NCBI GenBank assembly: GCA_900317055.1
Contig: ONFF01000003.1
Span: 1 to 64,000, forward strand
DNA length: 64,000 nucleotides
Direction of reading: 5' to 3'
DNA from: an uncultured Bacteroidales bacterium
Lineage (GTDB): Bacteria; Bacteroidota; Bacteroidia; Bacteroidales; F082
Shown: positions 1 through 9,254 of the stretch, piece after piece
Layout: each line of letters begins with the position of its first letter
How positions within the stretch are numbered: position 1 is the first letter of the stretch
Program-made: the position numbers and the translations under genes
The notes under the pieces: generated by a model
What the model saw: the letters and a program-made list of their open reading frames with translations, nothing else
What the model was told of the DNA's origin: nothing
The model's database searches: none

Positions 1-1
1 C

Positions 2-391
2 GACAAGGAGTTTGTCTTTCTTTGCCAGGATGCCTTGTACCCGCCGCCCTATCCCTACGGCGATATCAATTGTCCCAATGTGGTGGTGGGGTCGCAGGAT
101 AACTATTGGGTTTTCCATCTTACCGACATTTATGACTATGACGGCATCGAGAAACAGGAGGGATGGAATGGAGATGGCGTTGGAGTTTATCCTAATCCGA
201 GTAAGGACTTGGTGCGGATATATGGTGTTGAGGCTGAAGAGGTTTGGCTTTATAATGCTTTGGGGCAAGTGGTGAAGACGGTGCGGAACTCTAATGATGT
301 GAGTTTGGAGGGATTGCCGCAGGGTGTTTATATGGTGAGGATTAGGGATGGAGAAGGAAGAATCTTTATGGAGAAGGTGATGGTGAGGTAG
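2..391 (+). CDS. T9SS type A sorting domain protein, C-terminal part
   Basis: Only the last 129 codons lie in the window; the reading frame is open from base 2, so the gene starts upstream. The final ~65 residues form a T9SS type A sorting domain: the YPNPS motif, a strand containing VWLYNALGQ, LPQGVY and a basic end, EKVMVR. In this family the domain directs a periplasmic protein through the type IX secretion pore and is usually removed during surface attachment. The sorting domain closely resembles those of the next four genes, so this is probably the upstream member of the same cargo array. The function of the missing body is unknown. Confidence 0.85.
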   Translation, partial: DKEFVFLCQDALYPPPYPYGDINCPNVVVGSQDNYWVFHLTDIYDYDGIEKQEGWNGDGVGVYPNPSKDLVRIYGVEAEEVWLYNALGQVVKTVRNSNDVSLEGLPQGVYMVRIRDGEGRIFMEKVMVR

Positions 392-401
392 TGTTTTTTT
401 T

Positions 402-434
402 CGTGCTAACGTTATGCGTGCTAACGTGCTAACG
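402..434 (+). repeat. Three copies of the 10-mer CGTGCTAACG
   Basis: Copies sit at 402-411, 417-426 and 425-434, the last two sharing two bases. They fill the 90-base gap between two T9SS cargo genes. No hairpin is evident and no promoter element is seen nearby. The role is unknown. Confidence 0.6.
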
Positions 435-481
435 AAGTGGGACCTATAGGATTGATAAGACTAATAAAAACCAATAGAACA

Positions 482-2026
482 ATGAAAGCAACAAGAATTT
501 ACACCCTGCTTGCGCTCCTGCTGATGGCGGGAGGAGTGAATTTGAAGGCGCAAAATGATTTCTACTTCACATACGAGACTGCCAATTCCAGGTTTACGGA
601 AGGCGGCCCGTGCTTGGAAGTGAGTTCTGAGAACACCAAAGAGCATTTCTTCCTTGTTTCGGCATTTGATTTTTCCTATGAATGGATTGCTTACGAGCAA
701 AACCATGCCATGCCTGCCAAAATCCTGAAACTATCGCCTGAAATGAATTTGCTTGGCGAGATGGTGATAGGCGAAGAAGGACGTCGTTCCACCATTACGG
801 GCATCTATTTTGACCCTGAAAACGATGCGCAATACATTGCGGTGGGAAAAATCCACGACAATGAACTGCATTATGACAGGCCATACATTGTCCGCTTTGA
901 TGGCGACCTGAATGTTTTGTGGCAAAAGGAAGTGGAATTGCCACAAGAGTACTGCAAGTTTTTCTTCAAGCCGAAATCTTTCATGGACAATCAGAACGAC
1001 ATTGTTTATATGACCGAGGTTTACGATATTGACACCCAAATGAACCATCCTTATCTGTATTTGCGCTTCTCCTTAGATGGCGTGGTGCAGGCCATAGGCT
1101 CCGTCCAGACATCTCTGTTCAATACAGGTGGAGTCTTTGAATACAAAGACGGATCGGGCGACTATGGCGTGTGCAATTCGCAATGGTGTTATATACAACG
1201 CCTGAATCGTGATTTTGAGCCTATTGGGCAAAGGAATATTGTGTATAATGTACATCTTGACGACCAATGGGAGGTTGTTCTAATGAGTCGCTACGACCAA
1301 AGTACCGTGTTATCGATGCCTGACAGCAGTCTTTTCATCGCCGCCTTTGGCGAAGGATGGTTCTATCCTGAACCTGTTCCTGGTGGAACCGTGTTGATGA
1401 AACTTCGTCCCTCCGACACCCTTCCTAATATCTATGCCGATGATTTTGATGGATTGTTTTTATCCGATTACTTTGATGAAAACACAGAGGCGATTAATCA
1501 AATCAAAGGGCTGGACATTAAGGGCGACTACTTGTTCCTTTGTTATGGGGTATTTGGCGATGACGAGATATGGAACTCCCGCTTCTGTGTCACAAAACTA
1601 ACTTTAGGGCTGGATGTGGTGTGGCAACGAATTTACGATCTCGACAACAGAATTACGCCACACTACATAATGGCCACCCAAGACGGTGGTTGCCTCGTGA
1701 CTGGAGAAATTGCGACAGGAAGCCCTGAAGAGGAAGGAATGATGATGTTCGCTGCAAAGATTGACTCGGATGGTTGTTTGGATGTTCCTGAAATAGGAAG
1801 CGTGAAGCAGACTATAGGTTGTTATCCCAATCCTGCCAAAGAAAAGGTGACGATAAATGGCATTGAGGCTGCCGAAGTGCAGGTTTACAACGCCCTTGGG
1901 CAATTGGTGAAGACGGTAAGAAACTCAAACGAAATCGGCGTAGAGGGCTTGCTGCAAGGGGTTTATTTGCTGCGAATTGCGGATGCCGATGGAAATATTT
2001 ACACGAACAAAATCACAGTACGATGA
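482..2026 (+). CDS. Secreted T9SS type A cargo protein, unknown body
   Basis: This is a 514-residue protein. The start at 482 is chosen because it opens directly with a signal peptide (MKATRIYTLLALLLMAGG, cleavage likely after ...LKA); an in-frame ATG at 437 would add an uncharged leader. The body contains repeated strand patterns such as YIVRFDGDLNVLWQKE that suggest a beta-propeller, but no named domain was recognised. Residues ~448-514 are a type A sorting domain (YPNPAKEKV, VYNALGQLVKTV, QGVYLLRIAD, ending NKITVR). Its stop codon overlaps the next start (ATGA). It is probably exported through Sec and then the T9SS to the cell surface. The substrate or partner is unknown. Confidence 0.85.
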   Translation: MKATRIYTLLALLLMAGGVNLKAQNDFYFTYETANSRFTEGGPCLEVSSENTKEHFFLVSAFDFSYEWIAYEQNHAMPAKILKLSPEMNLLGEMVIGEEGRRSTITGIYFDPENDAQYIAVGKIHDNELHYDRPYIVRFDGDLNVLWQKEVELPQEYCKFFFKPKSFMDNQNDIVYMTEVYDIDTQMNHPYLYLRFSLDGVVQAIGSVQTSLFNTGGVFEYKDGSGDYGVCNSQWCYIQRLNRDFEPIGQRNIVYNVHLDDQWEVVLMSRYDQSTVLSMPDSSLFIAAFGEGWFYPEPVPGGTVLMKLRPSDTLPNIYADDFDGLFLSDYFDENTEAINQIKGLDIKGDYLFLCYGVFGDDEIWNSRFCVTKLTLGLDVVWQRIYDLDNRITPHYIMATQDGGCLVTGEIATGSPEEEGMMMFAAKIDSDGCLDVPEIGSVKQTIGCYPNPAKEKVTINGIEAAEVQVYNALGQLVKTVRNSNEIGVEGLLQGVYLLRIADADGNIYTNKITVR

Positions 2027-3366
2027 AAAACATTAGACTTTACATCCTGCTTGCGCTCCTGCTGATGGCGGGAGGGGTGACAAAGGCACAACAATGGAAG
2101 TATCTCCAAACTGGAGTTGCTGAAGACCTTTACAATGTCTGCTGCATCGATGACAATACGATTTTCGTGTGTGGACAGAACGGGGTGATACTCAAATCAA
2201 CCGACAGTGGTGCGCACTGGGCGGAGAAGTATCGCAGAACGGGTTGTCAAATGACAGAAATATGCTTTGCAGACGCGAATAATGGCTATGCGGTATGTGA
2301 TTCCATATTAGACATTTACACGGAAGTCCATCAGTGGTTTTTGGTAAAGACCTATGATGGAGGCGAAACTTGGAATGAAGTGGGCGAGCCTATTCTCTCA
2401 TGGGTTGATAGCTACACCACATTAATCAGGCAATTTGTCCGTGCTGAATTGTTTTTGAATGATACTGATAATTTGGTGGTAGCTGTCTCATTCGATGGCA
2501 TCTACAAAAGCACCGATGGTGGTGCTACCATGAGAAAACTGGACGTTGATTTCACCATCAATGAGACACGAGGGATTTTTTTTGAGGACAATGTTGGGTA
2601 TCTGCTATGGGATTATGGAAATGATGATTTCCTGTTTCCAGAAGAAAGATGTGCCGGGGTGGCGAAAACGGAAGACTTTGGTGAGACATGGGTTTTGAAG
2701 GAAAATGTCACGGACATTACAGTGGGGATAAGCTATGCCCATTTTTACGACAAGAATCACATAAGATTGTTTGGCGAATTTCAATTCTCCGAGTACGACT
2801 ACTATGGCATATTGGATACTTATGACGGTTTTGGCTCCTTTGAAACGGTAGGTGGTGAAACCTCTGGATATTTCCAATTCTATGAAGAATACATAAGAGC
2901 CAAGTTCACCGAGAACGGGTGGGGAGTATCCATGCTATGGGAGGAAGATATGCCAGGAGTCGGCAGAAGTGTCGCATATACTGAAGACGACGGCTTGTCA
3001 TGGACTTTTTATTCTGGATATGGTCTGCCCACATACAGGCTTTATGACATTGACGGAACCGACACCACTTTCTACATTTCGTGTGCTGATGGAAATGTCC
3101 TTAAAAGCCGCCAATTCACGCTTATGGGCATAGGAGAAAATGTATTGCAATTGGTCGCCGTTTATCCCAATCCGGCAACGGACAGAGTCATCATTGAGGG
3201 CGTCAAGGTCGCAGAGGTCAAGGTCTACAACGCCCTTGGCCAGTTGGTGAAGACCGTGCCTGGAATGAATGGTATAGATGTGAGCAGTTTGGTGGAAGGG
3301 GTTTATTTATTGCGCATCAAGGATGCGGAGGGAAAAGTATACACAAATAAAATAACGATACAATGA
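2023..3366 (+). CDS. Secreted T9SS cargo protein with Asp-box (BNR/YCF48-like) propeller
   Basis: The product has 447 residues. The start overlaps the previous stop by four bases (ATGA). A signal peptide nearly identical to those of its neighbours (MKNIRLYILLALLLMAGG) precedes a body with at least five Asp-box motifs: STDSGAHW, TYDGGETW, STDGGATM, TEDFGETW and TEDDGLSW. Such motifs mark the blades of sialidase-like or YCF48-like beta-propellers; here they imply a fold and not a sialidase, because no catalytic residues could be identified. Residues ~381-447 form the type A sorting domain, ending NKITIQ. It is probably displayed on the cell surface and translated with its neighbours. Confidence 0.87.
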   Translation: MKNIRLYILLALLLMAGGVTKAQQWKYLQTGVAEDLYNVCCIDDNTIFVCGQNGVILKSTDSGAHWAEKYRRTGCQMTEICFADANNGYAVCDSILDIYTEVHQWFLVKTYDGGETWNEVGEPILSWVDSYTTLIRQFVRAELFLNDTDNLVVAVSFDGIYKSTDGGATMRKLDVDFTINETRGIFFEDNVGYLLWDYGNDDFLFPEERCAGVAKTEDFGETWVLKENVTDITVGISYAHFYDKNHIRLFGEFQFSEYDYYGILDTYDGFGSFETVGGETSGYFQFYEEYIRAKFTENGWGVSMLWEEDMPGVGRSVAYTEDDGLSWTFYSGYGLPTYRLYDIDGTDTTFYISCADGNVLKSRQFTLMGIGENVLQLVAVYPNPATDRVIIEGVKVAEVKVYNALGQLVKTVPGMNGIDVSSLVEGVYLLRIKDAEGKVYTNKITIQ

Positions 3367-5504
3367 AAAACTTAAAGTATTATACTCTGCTTGCCTTTAT
3401 GGCAGTGGCGGGCATGGCGAAGGCACAATCTGATCTGCTTTGGTCAGAAGACTATCAAGTTGGAAATATCAACTATATTTCCAGTACCCCTGTCGTCCGC
3501 GGCATTGAGGACGTGAAAGACTACGTCGAGGTGACGGGAGTGACGCTCAACAACGGTGAAACCCAGTTGGAGATGGTCACCTATGACATATACGGAACCA
3601 TTGTTTCAACAAAAACATTTGGCACCAATTCGCCCTACGAAAAGACGATTGTTGACTACCAGATGGATAGCTCCGAAAATGTATATATCCTTTGCAATGA
3701 GCGACTTGAGTTTTACAAATCGAGAGTTGTCCTCCAGAAATTCACTTCGGATGGCGACTTGGTTTGGGAAGAAACCATCCAAAATGAGGCCGACACGTCA
3801 TTCATGGCCCAGCATCTGGTTTTGGCCTCCGATGGCCGTTTGGTTTTGGCCTCCTACAGGGAATACGATTATCCCGCACCTGGCGATGACTACATTGTCA
3901 CTGTTACCATCCCGCAGTTGTTTTGCTACGATGCTGATGGCAATCTGTTGTGGCAGAGAGACTTTGATGCCAATGATGCCAATCCTTTCCTTTATGATGT
4001 TTTCGCCATGGACGGAACGCTGCTTTTGTTTGGGGCAAACAGGCATTTGACCAAACTGGATCTCGACAACAACCTGATTTTTGAAGGCACCGCATGCGAT
4101 ACAAGGGGATTCTCGAACGTCCAATCGACCCCTGACCATCATCTATTGGTCACGGCAACAATGGCTTATAAAGTTTCCAAAATCGATTCGGAAGGAAACT
4201 TGGTGTGGGCGCATGATTATGGCACCAATTTGCCCAGTAATGTGTCGGGCGACGAAATCAGGGCGATGGTGCAAGATGAGGAAGGCAACATCTATGTAAC
4301 GGGCAGACACTTCGGTTCGAATTACGGAATGCCCAACCACACCAACAACGACATTCTCACGCTGAAATACAGTCCCGACGGACAGCTGCTTTGGGAAAAC
4401 CGCTATGCGTTTGGCGGCAACAACGCCGACATCGGTAATGCGCTTTTCGTCAGAAACGGGCATGTCTATGTGGGTGGCCAGAGCCAAAGATTGGGAGCGG
4501 GACACGGTTATGATTACATCGTGCTCAAATTGGATGCCGCAACGGGCGAAATGACGGGCTGTTATCGCCACGACAGGGACGACCGCGACGATGCCATTTC
4601 CTCGGTCTACGTGTTCGACGACGGAAGAGTGGCTGTTACCGGACGGAGTGGTGTCCAGCCTGAATATGTGTGGACGACGCAACTCTTTGAAGATATTACA
4701 ATGTATTATCCTTTGATTCCTGAATCTGGAGAGAGGCAATGGGATATGCGGTTTGTTTTCTATTATGGAGATTCGCAATACGAAATCGCGAGACTTGGCG
4801 ATAAAATTGAGTATGAGGGACAAACCTATAGGGAGTTGACTGTATTATATGATGAGCTGAATTACACAGTGCCATTTGGCCTTTTGCGTGAGGAAGGCAA
4901 AAAGGTGTATCTCAGGCGTTATTCGACTGCAATACCGCATATTATGGAGGAGGAAGTCTATTATGACTTCAATCTCCAAGTCGGCGACTTGTTTGAAGTG
5001 GGTTATGGCGACGAGCCTGAATACATCCAATTGATGGCTATTGAAGAGGTCGTTTTGGAAGATGGCTCGGTACGAAACAAGTATGTGTTCAATGAAGGTT
5101 GGGGAGTCAATCCCGAAGAGCCTGAAGTTTGGATTGAGGGCATTGGCAGCTTGTCGGGCATCAATTGGCGGTACATTCCTGGTTGGACGGCAAGTGGTTT
5201 TGCTTACTTGCAGTGCTATTTTGAGGATGACAACCTCGTTTGGACGGATGGCGAGTGTTGGGATGATGTGGAGGAAACAGCCGCAGAACTGGTTTCTGTC
5301 TATCCCAATCCCGCCAAGGAAAACGTCTTAATCAAAGGTATCGAAGCCACCGAAGTGCAGGTCTACAATGCCCTCGGGCAGTTGGTGAAGACCGTGCGTG
5401 ATGCGAATGAAATCCCTGTGGCGGGTTTGCCGCAAGGCGTTTACCTGCTGCGCATTGCGGATGCGGAAGGAAATATTTACACGAACAAAATCACGAAACG
5501 ATGA
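3363..5504 (+). CDS. Secreted T9SS cargo protein with SBBP/PQQ-like propeller repeats
   Basis: The product has 713 residues and again overlaps the previous stop by ATGA. Signal peptide residues 1-21 (MKNLKYYTLLAFMAVAGMAKA) are followed by repeated strands of the type DILTLKYSPDGQLLWENRY and KIDSEGNLVWAHDYG, the pattern of SBBP or PQQ-like beta-propeller repeats. Residues ~440-630 form a second, unassigned region rich in acidic residues and tyrosine. Residues ~647-713 are the type A sorting domain (YPNPAKENV ... NKITKR). It is probably a surface-anchored protein. No enzymatic motif was seen. Confidence 0.86.
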   Translation: MKNLKYYTLLAFMAVAGMAKAQSDLLWSEDYQVGNINYISSTPVVRGIEDVKDYVEVTGVTLNNGETQLEMVTYDIYGTIVSTKTFGTNSPYEKTIVDYQMDSSENVYILCNERLEFYKSRVVLQKFTSDGDLVWEETIQNEADTSFMAQHLVLASDGRLVLASYREYDYPAPGDDYIVTVTIPQLFCYDADGNLLWQRDFDANDANPFLYDVFAMDGTLLLFGANRHLTKLDLDNNLIFEGTACDTRGFSNVQSTPDHHLLVTATMAYKVSKIDSEGNLVWAHDYGTNLPSNVSGDEIRAMVQDEEGNIYVTGRHFGSNYGMPNHTNNDILTLKYSPDGQLLWENRYAFGGNNADIGNALFVRNGHVYVGGQSQRLGAGHGYDYIVLKLDAATGEMTGCYRHDRDDRDDAISSVYVFDDGRVAVTGRSGVQPEYVWTTQLFEDITMYYPLIPESGERQWDMRFVFYYGDSQYEIARLGDKIEYEGQTYRELTVLYDELNYTVPFGLLREEGKKVYLRRYSTAIPHIMEEEVYYDFNLQVGDLFEVGYGDEPEYIQLMAIEEVVLEDGSVRNKYVFNEGWGVNPEEPEVWIEGIGSLSGINWRYIPGWTASGFAYLQCYFEDDNLVWTDGECWDDVEETAAELVSVYPNPAKENVLIKGIEATEVQVYNALGQLVKTVRDANEIPVAGLPQGVYLLRIADAEGNIYTNKITKR

Positions 5505-6358
5505 AAAACATTAGACTTTACACCCTGCTTGCGCTCCTGATGATGGCGGGAGGATTTATGCAAGCGCAAGAGTATGAATCCTATTTTGGCGCAGATTCCA
5601 CACGATTGAATGTGCTCCAATATTGTATAGACTGGGTTACCACTGGCTATATGGAAATCAATACTGCCGACACGGTCCACATCAACGGACACGATTATCT
5701 TCATGCTACCCCCAGAGGATTCTTTTTTGAAAATGCAGAGTTATATTTCCGCGAAGAAACCGCGACGGGAAGGCTATATCGCTATTTCCCCATGATTGAC
5801 GAGGAAGAAGTGTTGCTTTGCGACATGTCGCTGACAGTCGGTGACACTTTCTATCAAATTAGTAATTGGGGGATGGCGCATCCGTCTGTCGTGGAAAGCG
5901 TGTCTTTCGAAAACGGTAGGAAAGTGATACGTTTCGCTCTCCCTGTTTATCCGTGGCATGATGCTTTGACTTTCCGTGAGGGCATTTTCCCGAACAATTT
6001 CCCTATAGGATATTTGGATTATTTTGATTGCGAGAATAATTTGCTGTGCGAATACAAAGATGGTGAGCAGGTCTTTGAGAACCCGGAATACAACACTTGC
6101 TATATTGATGAGACATCGGTTCAAGAACAAGACCTGCAGCACATTTCACTATACCCCAATCCTGCTAAAGAGACAGTGCTGATTGAAGGCGCTAAGGCTG
6201 CCGAGGTGCAGGTTTATAATGTCTTTGGCCAATTGGTGAAGACTGTGAAAGACAGCCATGAAATCAACATGGCGGGTTTGCCGCAAGGCGTTTACCTTCT
6301 GCGGATTGCAGATACCGAAGGCCGAAGCCATAAGGCAAGAGTGGCGGTGAAGGAATAG
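5501..6358 (+). CDS. Short secreted T9SS type A cargo protein
   Basis: This 285-residue protein is the last gene of the overlapping array (ATGA overlap at 5501). The signal peptide MKNIRLYTLLALLMMAGG matches that of the gene at 2023 almost base for base. The central ~190 residues have no recognised domain. The sorting domain begins near residue 218 (YPNPAKETV) and keeps VYNVFGQLVKTV and LPQGVYLLRIAD. Its last residues, GRSHKARVAVKE, differ from the YTNKI-basic ending of the other members, so sorting efficiency could differ. A rho-independent terminator follows at once. Confidence 0.83.
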   Translation: MKNIRLYTLLALLMMAGGFMQAQEYESYFGADSTRLNVLQYCIDWVTTGYMEINTADTVHINGHDYLHATPRGFFFENAELYFREETATGRLYRYFPMIDEEEVLLCDMSLTVGDTFYQISNWGMAHPSVVESVSFENGRKVIRFALPVYPWHDALTFREGIFPNNFPIGYLDYFDCENNLLCEYKDGEQVFENPEYNTCYIDETSVQEQDLQHISLYPNPAKETVLIEGAKAAEVQVYNVFGQLVKTVKDSHEINMAGLPQGVYLLRIADTEGRSHKARVAVKE

Positions 6359-6380
6359 GGGATTTCCCAAAAAACAGTTG

Positions 6381-6447
6381 AGCCACCAAAAAACCATCCT
6401 ATCCCATTGGCGACAGGGACATTTTGGATGTTTTTGGTGGCTTTTTT
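6381..6447 (+). terminator. Rho-independent terminator of the T9SS cargo array
   Basis: AGCCACCAAAAA at 6381-6392 pairs perfectly with TTTTTGGTGGCT at 6431-6442. An inner CATCC/GGATG stem and a T-run follow. It lies 22 bases after the last array gene. Confidence 0.85.
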
Positions 6448-6568
6448 GTGCGGTTTTCTCCAACAAAAATCTGTACATTTTTTTTGTAATCCATTGATTT
6501 TCAAAACCAAGTTCCAGAAAAAATCTGTATTAGCCCCTTGGGCTTGAAAAATTGCCTGTTTTTTTATA

Positions 6569-6576
6569 TAATTTTG
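6569..6576 (+). promoter_or_regulatory. -7 element TAATTTTG of the C10 peptidase gene
   Basis: The Bacteroidota -7 consensus TAnnTTTG lies 42 bases before the chosen start. A TTG at 6544-6546, 22 bases upstream, is a possible -33 element. Confidence 0.6.
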
Positions 6577-6618
6577 GGGGCACAAAACAAAAAGGTATCA
6601 TTAAAACGTTTTTTAGCC

Positions 6619-9168
6619 ATGAAACAGTACAGATTTTACACCCTGATGGTTGCCCTGCTACTGGTGTCGTTTTCCGCCTTCGCCGGAAATGTCGATACGC
6701 AGCGCGCCAAGGCCTTGGGCGAGAAGTTCGTCGAGGCCAATTTCAAGCACAACACCCAACTGGAATGGGTTTACACCACCCTTACCAGCAAAGGGCGTCC
6801 CTCATGCTATGTCTTCAATGTCGCTTCGGGCGGTTTCATCATCGTTTCGGCCTGCGACTTGACGAGTCCGGTGTTGGGCTATTCCGAAACGGGATCGTTC
6901 AACACGGAAAACATCCCCGATGGTTTGGCCTATTTCCTCGACGGCTACGGCCAGTCTGTTGATTTTGCGGAAGAAAACCTGCAGATAGCAGATTTCGAGA
7001 TTGCCCGAGAATGGGAGAATTTGGAACGCTTTGGTCAGACACAGACTGCAAAAACAGCCGTTGTTCCGCCATTGATTACTACACATTGGGATCAAGGCTG
7101 CTACTATAATGCCTGTTGCCCAAAAGACGATGACGGCCCTTGCGGTTACACCTATGCGGGCTGTGTGGCCACTTCGATGGCGCAAGTGTTGAAGTATTGG
7201 AACTATCCTGAACACGGCACGGGGACTCATACCTATAACTGTCCTCCGTACGGGGATTTATATGCCGACTTCGGAGCGACCACTTATCATTGGGATGAGA
7301 TGCAAGAGTCGTTGAACGACGATGACCTGAATGTGGCTACTGCAATGTACCATTGCGGTGTGAGCGTCAATATGTTCTATGGCAGTTACGGAAGCGGCGC
7401 CTTGCACCAAAGTATCCCTGCGGCCTTGAGCTCTTATTTTGGCTATTGTACTTCACACAGCATCTTGCGTGAGAATTATACCTACAAACAGTGGGTCACT
7501 CTCATTCATGAAGCCTTGGATTTGGCCACCCCAATCCTCTACGGAGCCTTGGCCGATGGCGGTTCGGCCCATGCCTTTGTTCTAGATGGCTATGATGCCA
7601 ACGGCTTGATTCACATCAACTGGTGCTGGGGCGGCGAATTGGACGGCTATTTCAGCATCGACAATTTCCATACCTATAACCAATATTGGACCATGGCACA
7701 AAAGATGGTTGCCGACGCACGTCCTCTCGACATCTTCAACAATATGCCCAAAGCCCCAACGACATTGGTCGTTGAGCCGCTTTCCGATGTGTCCTACGCC
7801 TGTACCGTGCGTTGGAACAATCCCACCAAAAACCTGAATGAAAGCAATCTGACCCATATTGACCAAATCGTTGTCAAGCGCGACGGAAACGTAATATATA
7901 CCGAAAACGATGTCACGCCTGGCGCGGCCATGGAAATCACCGACGAAGTGCCGTTTTATGGCTTGCACGACTATCAAGTGTATGCGATAAACAACAACAT
8001 TCAAGGTCTGATGGCTACGCAAAGCGAGGTGCGCTTCGGACCAAGTTGCACTTGGACCATCGAATGTAGCACCAGCAATTCAAATGGCTGGGAAGGGGCT
8101 GAAGTTCAGGTGCTGAACAATGCCATGCAGGTGTATGGAAGCGTCTCGCCGACATCGTCGTCTGCCATGTTCCAGGTCGATGTGCCGTTGGGGTATGTTT
8201 CTTTCGCCTGGGTCAAGGGAAACAGTGCTGTCGTTGAGCTTTCGTTTACCATCAGGGACGCTGAAAACCAAGTGGTCTATGCCTATTCGGGTCCTGTTGC
8301 CGATTTGAGGGATGGTGTTTTCCTGCATACGAACAACAGTTGCGGCAATGGTGAGGATTGTGGTAGGCCTATCGACTTGTATGCTTTTGCGGAGGACGAT
8401 TATGCAGTGTTGGATTGGTTCGATTCAGCCGAAGCAGAAAACTATAATGTGTATCGCGATGGAACTTTGTTGGCTACGGTATCAGGGCAGGAAACAGGGT
8501 TTATCGACGAAGAACCAAACTATGGCGGCAATTGTTACTATGTGACGGCTTTCTGTGCCTCTGGCGAGAGCGAACCCACCAACGAGGCCTGTGTCACCGT
8601 CGGCGAAGACTGCCAGCCCGCCACTAACCTTTGGTTTGAGATGACACCCAACAACAAAGTGAACCTGACTTGGGTGTGCCCCGAGCACAACGACGGCTTG
8701 ACACAATACATTGTCTATCGCACCAAGGAGTCGGATATGGACTGGGTGGTTATCAAGACAGTGAGTCCTGGCCTCACTTCCTCTATCGACAATAGTGTCT
8801 TGGAAGACGAAACCTTCTATTTATATAAGGTGGTGGCCTACTACCAAGCCAATGATTGTTTTTCGGCTCCTGCTAGGTCGAAGTACAATGAGTTCGAGTA
8901 TTTCGTGAGGGTGTATTGGTCGGTCGATGGCATGGCCGAAACCGAAGCCAGTAGGGTGGAGGTCTATCCCAATCCTGCCTCGGAGACTCTGCGGATTGAT
9001 GGCCTTGAAGCGGCTGAAATCCAGGTTTACAACGCCTTGGGCCAACTGGTAAAGGTGGTCCGTGGCACCAACGAAGTCAATGTGAACAGCCTGCCGGAAG
9101 GTCTTTACCTGCTGCGCATTACTGATGCAGAAGGGAAAGTTTACACAAATAAGATAATGATACGATGA
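6619..9168 (+). CDS. C10 family (streptopain-like) cysteine protease with fibronectin-like repeats and T9SS domain
   Basis: The product has 849 residues. The start at 6619 opens with a clear signal peptide (MKQYRFYTLMVALLLVSFSAFA). Residues ~23-150 resemble the inhibitory propeptide of C10 peptidases. The catalytic domain contains the nucleophile Cys182 in YAGCVATSMAQVLKYW and His318 in GGSAHAFVLDGYD, followed by HINWCWGG. Family members include streptopain and the Bacteroidales proteases periodontain and interpain; they are made as zymogens that mature autolytically. Residues ~380-760 carry cysteine-rich fibronectin-like modules resembling gingipain adhesin domains. Residues ~783-849 are a type A sorting domain close to those of the upstream array. 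The role is probably extracellular protein degradation. It has its own promoter. Confidence 0.93.
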   Translation: MKQYRFYTLMVALLLVSFSAFAGNVDTQRAKALGEKFVEANFKHNTQLEWVYTTLTSKGRPSCYVFNVASGGFIIVSACDLTSPVLGYSETGSFNTENIPDGLAYFLDGYGQSVDFAEENLQIADFEIAREWENLERFGQTQTAKTAVVPPLITTHWDQGCYYNACCPKDDDGPCGYTYAGCVATSMAQVLKYWNYPEHGTGTHTYNCPPYGDLYADFGATTYHWDEMQESLNDDDLNVATAMYHCGVSVNMFYGSYGSGALHQSIPAALSSYFGYCTSHSILRENYTYKQWVTLIHEALDLATPILYGALADGGSAHAFVLDGYDANGLIHINWCWGGELDGYFSIDNFHTYNQYWTMAQKMVADARPLDIFNNMPKAPTTLVVEPLSDVSYACTVRWNNPTKNLNESNLTHIDQIVVKRDGNVIYTENDVTPGAAMEITDEVPFYGLHDYQVYAINNNIQGLMATQSEVRFGPSCTWTIECSTSNSNGWEGAEVQVLNNAMQVYGSVSPTSSSAMFQVDVPLGYVSFAWVKGNSAVVELSFTIRDAENQVVYAYSGPVADLRDGVFLHTNNSCGNGEDCGRPIDLYAFAEDDYAVLDWFDSAEAENYNVYRDGTLLATVSGQETGFIDEEPNYGGNCYYVTAFCASGESEPTNEACVTVGEDCQPATNLWFEMTPNNKVNLTWVCPEHNDGLTQYIVYRTKESDMDWVVIKTVSPGLTSSIDNSVLEDETFYLYKVVAYYQANDCFSAPARSKYNEFEYFVRVYWSVDGMAETEASRVEVYPNPASETLRIDGLEAAEIQVYNALGQLVKVVRGTNEVNVNSLPEGLYLLRITDAEGKVYTNKIMIR

Positions 9169-9254
9169 CTGCTTTTTTTTCGTAAAAAGAATATGTGATT
9201 ATTACAAAAATAGGTATAATTGCAACGGATAATAATTGATTACTATGCAGATAG

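Noticed and set aside
2023-3366. Sialidase, because of the Asp-box motifs
   Set aside because: Asp-boxes define a propeller fold; no catalytic arginine triad or FRIP-type motif was identified.
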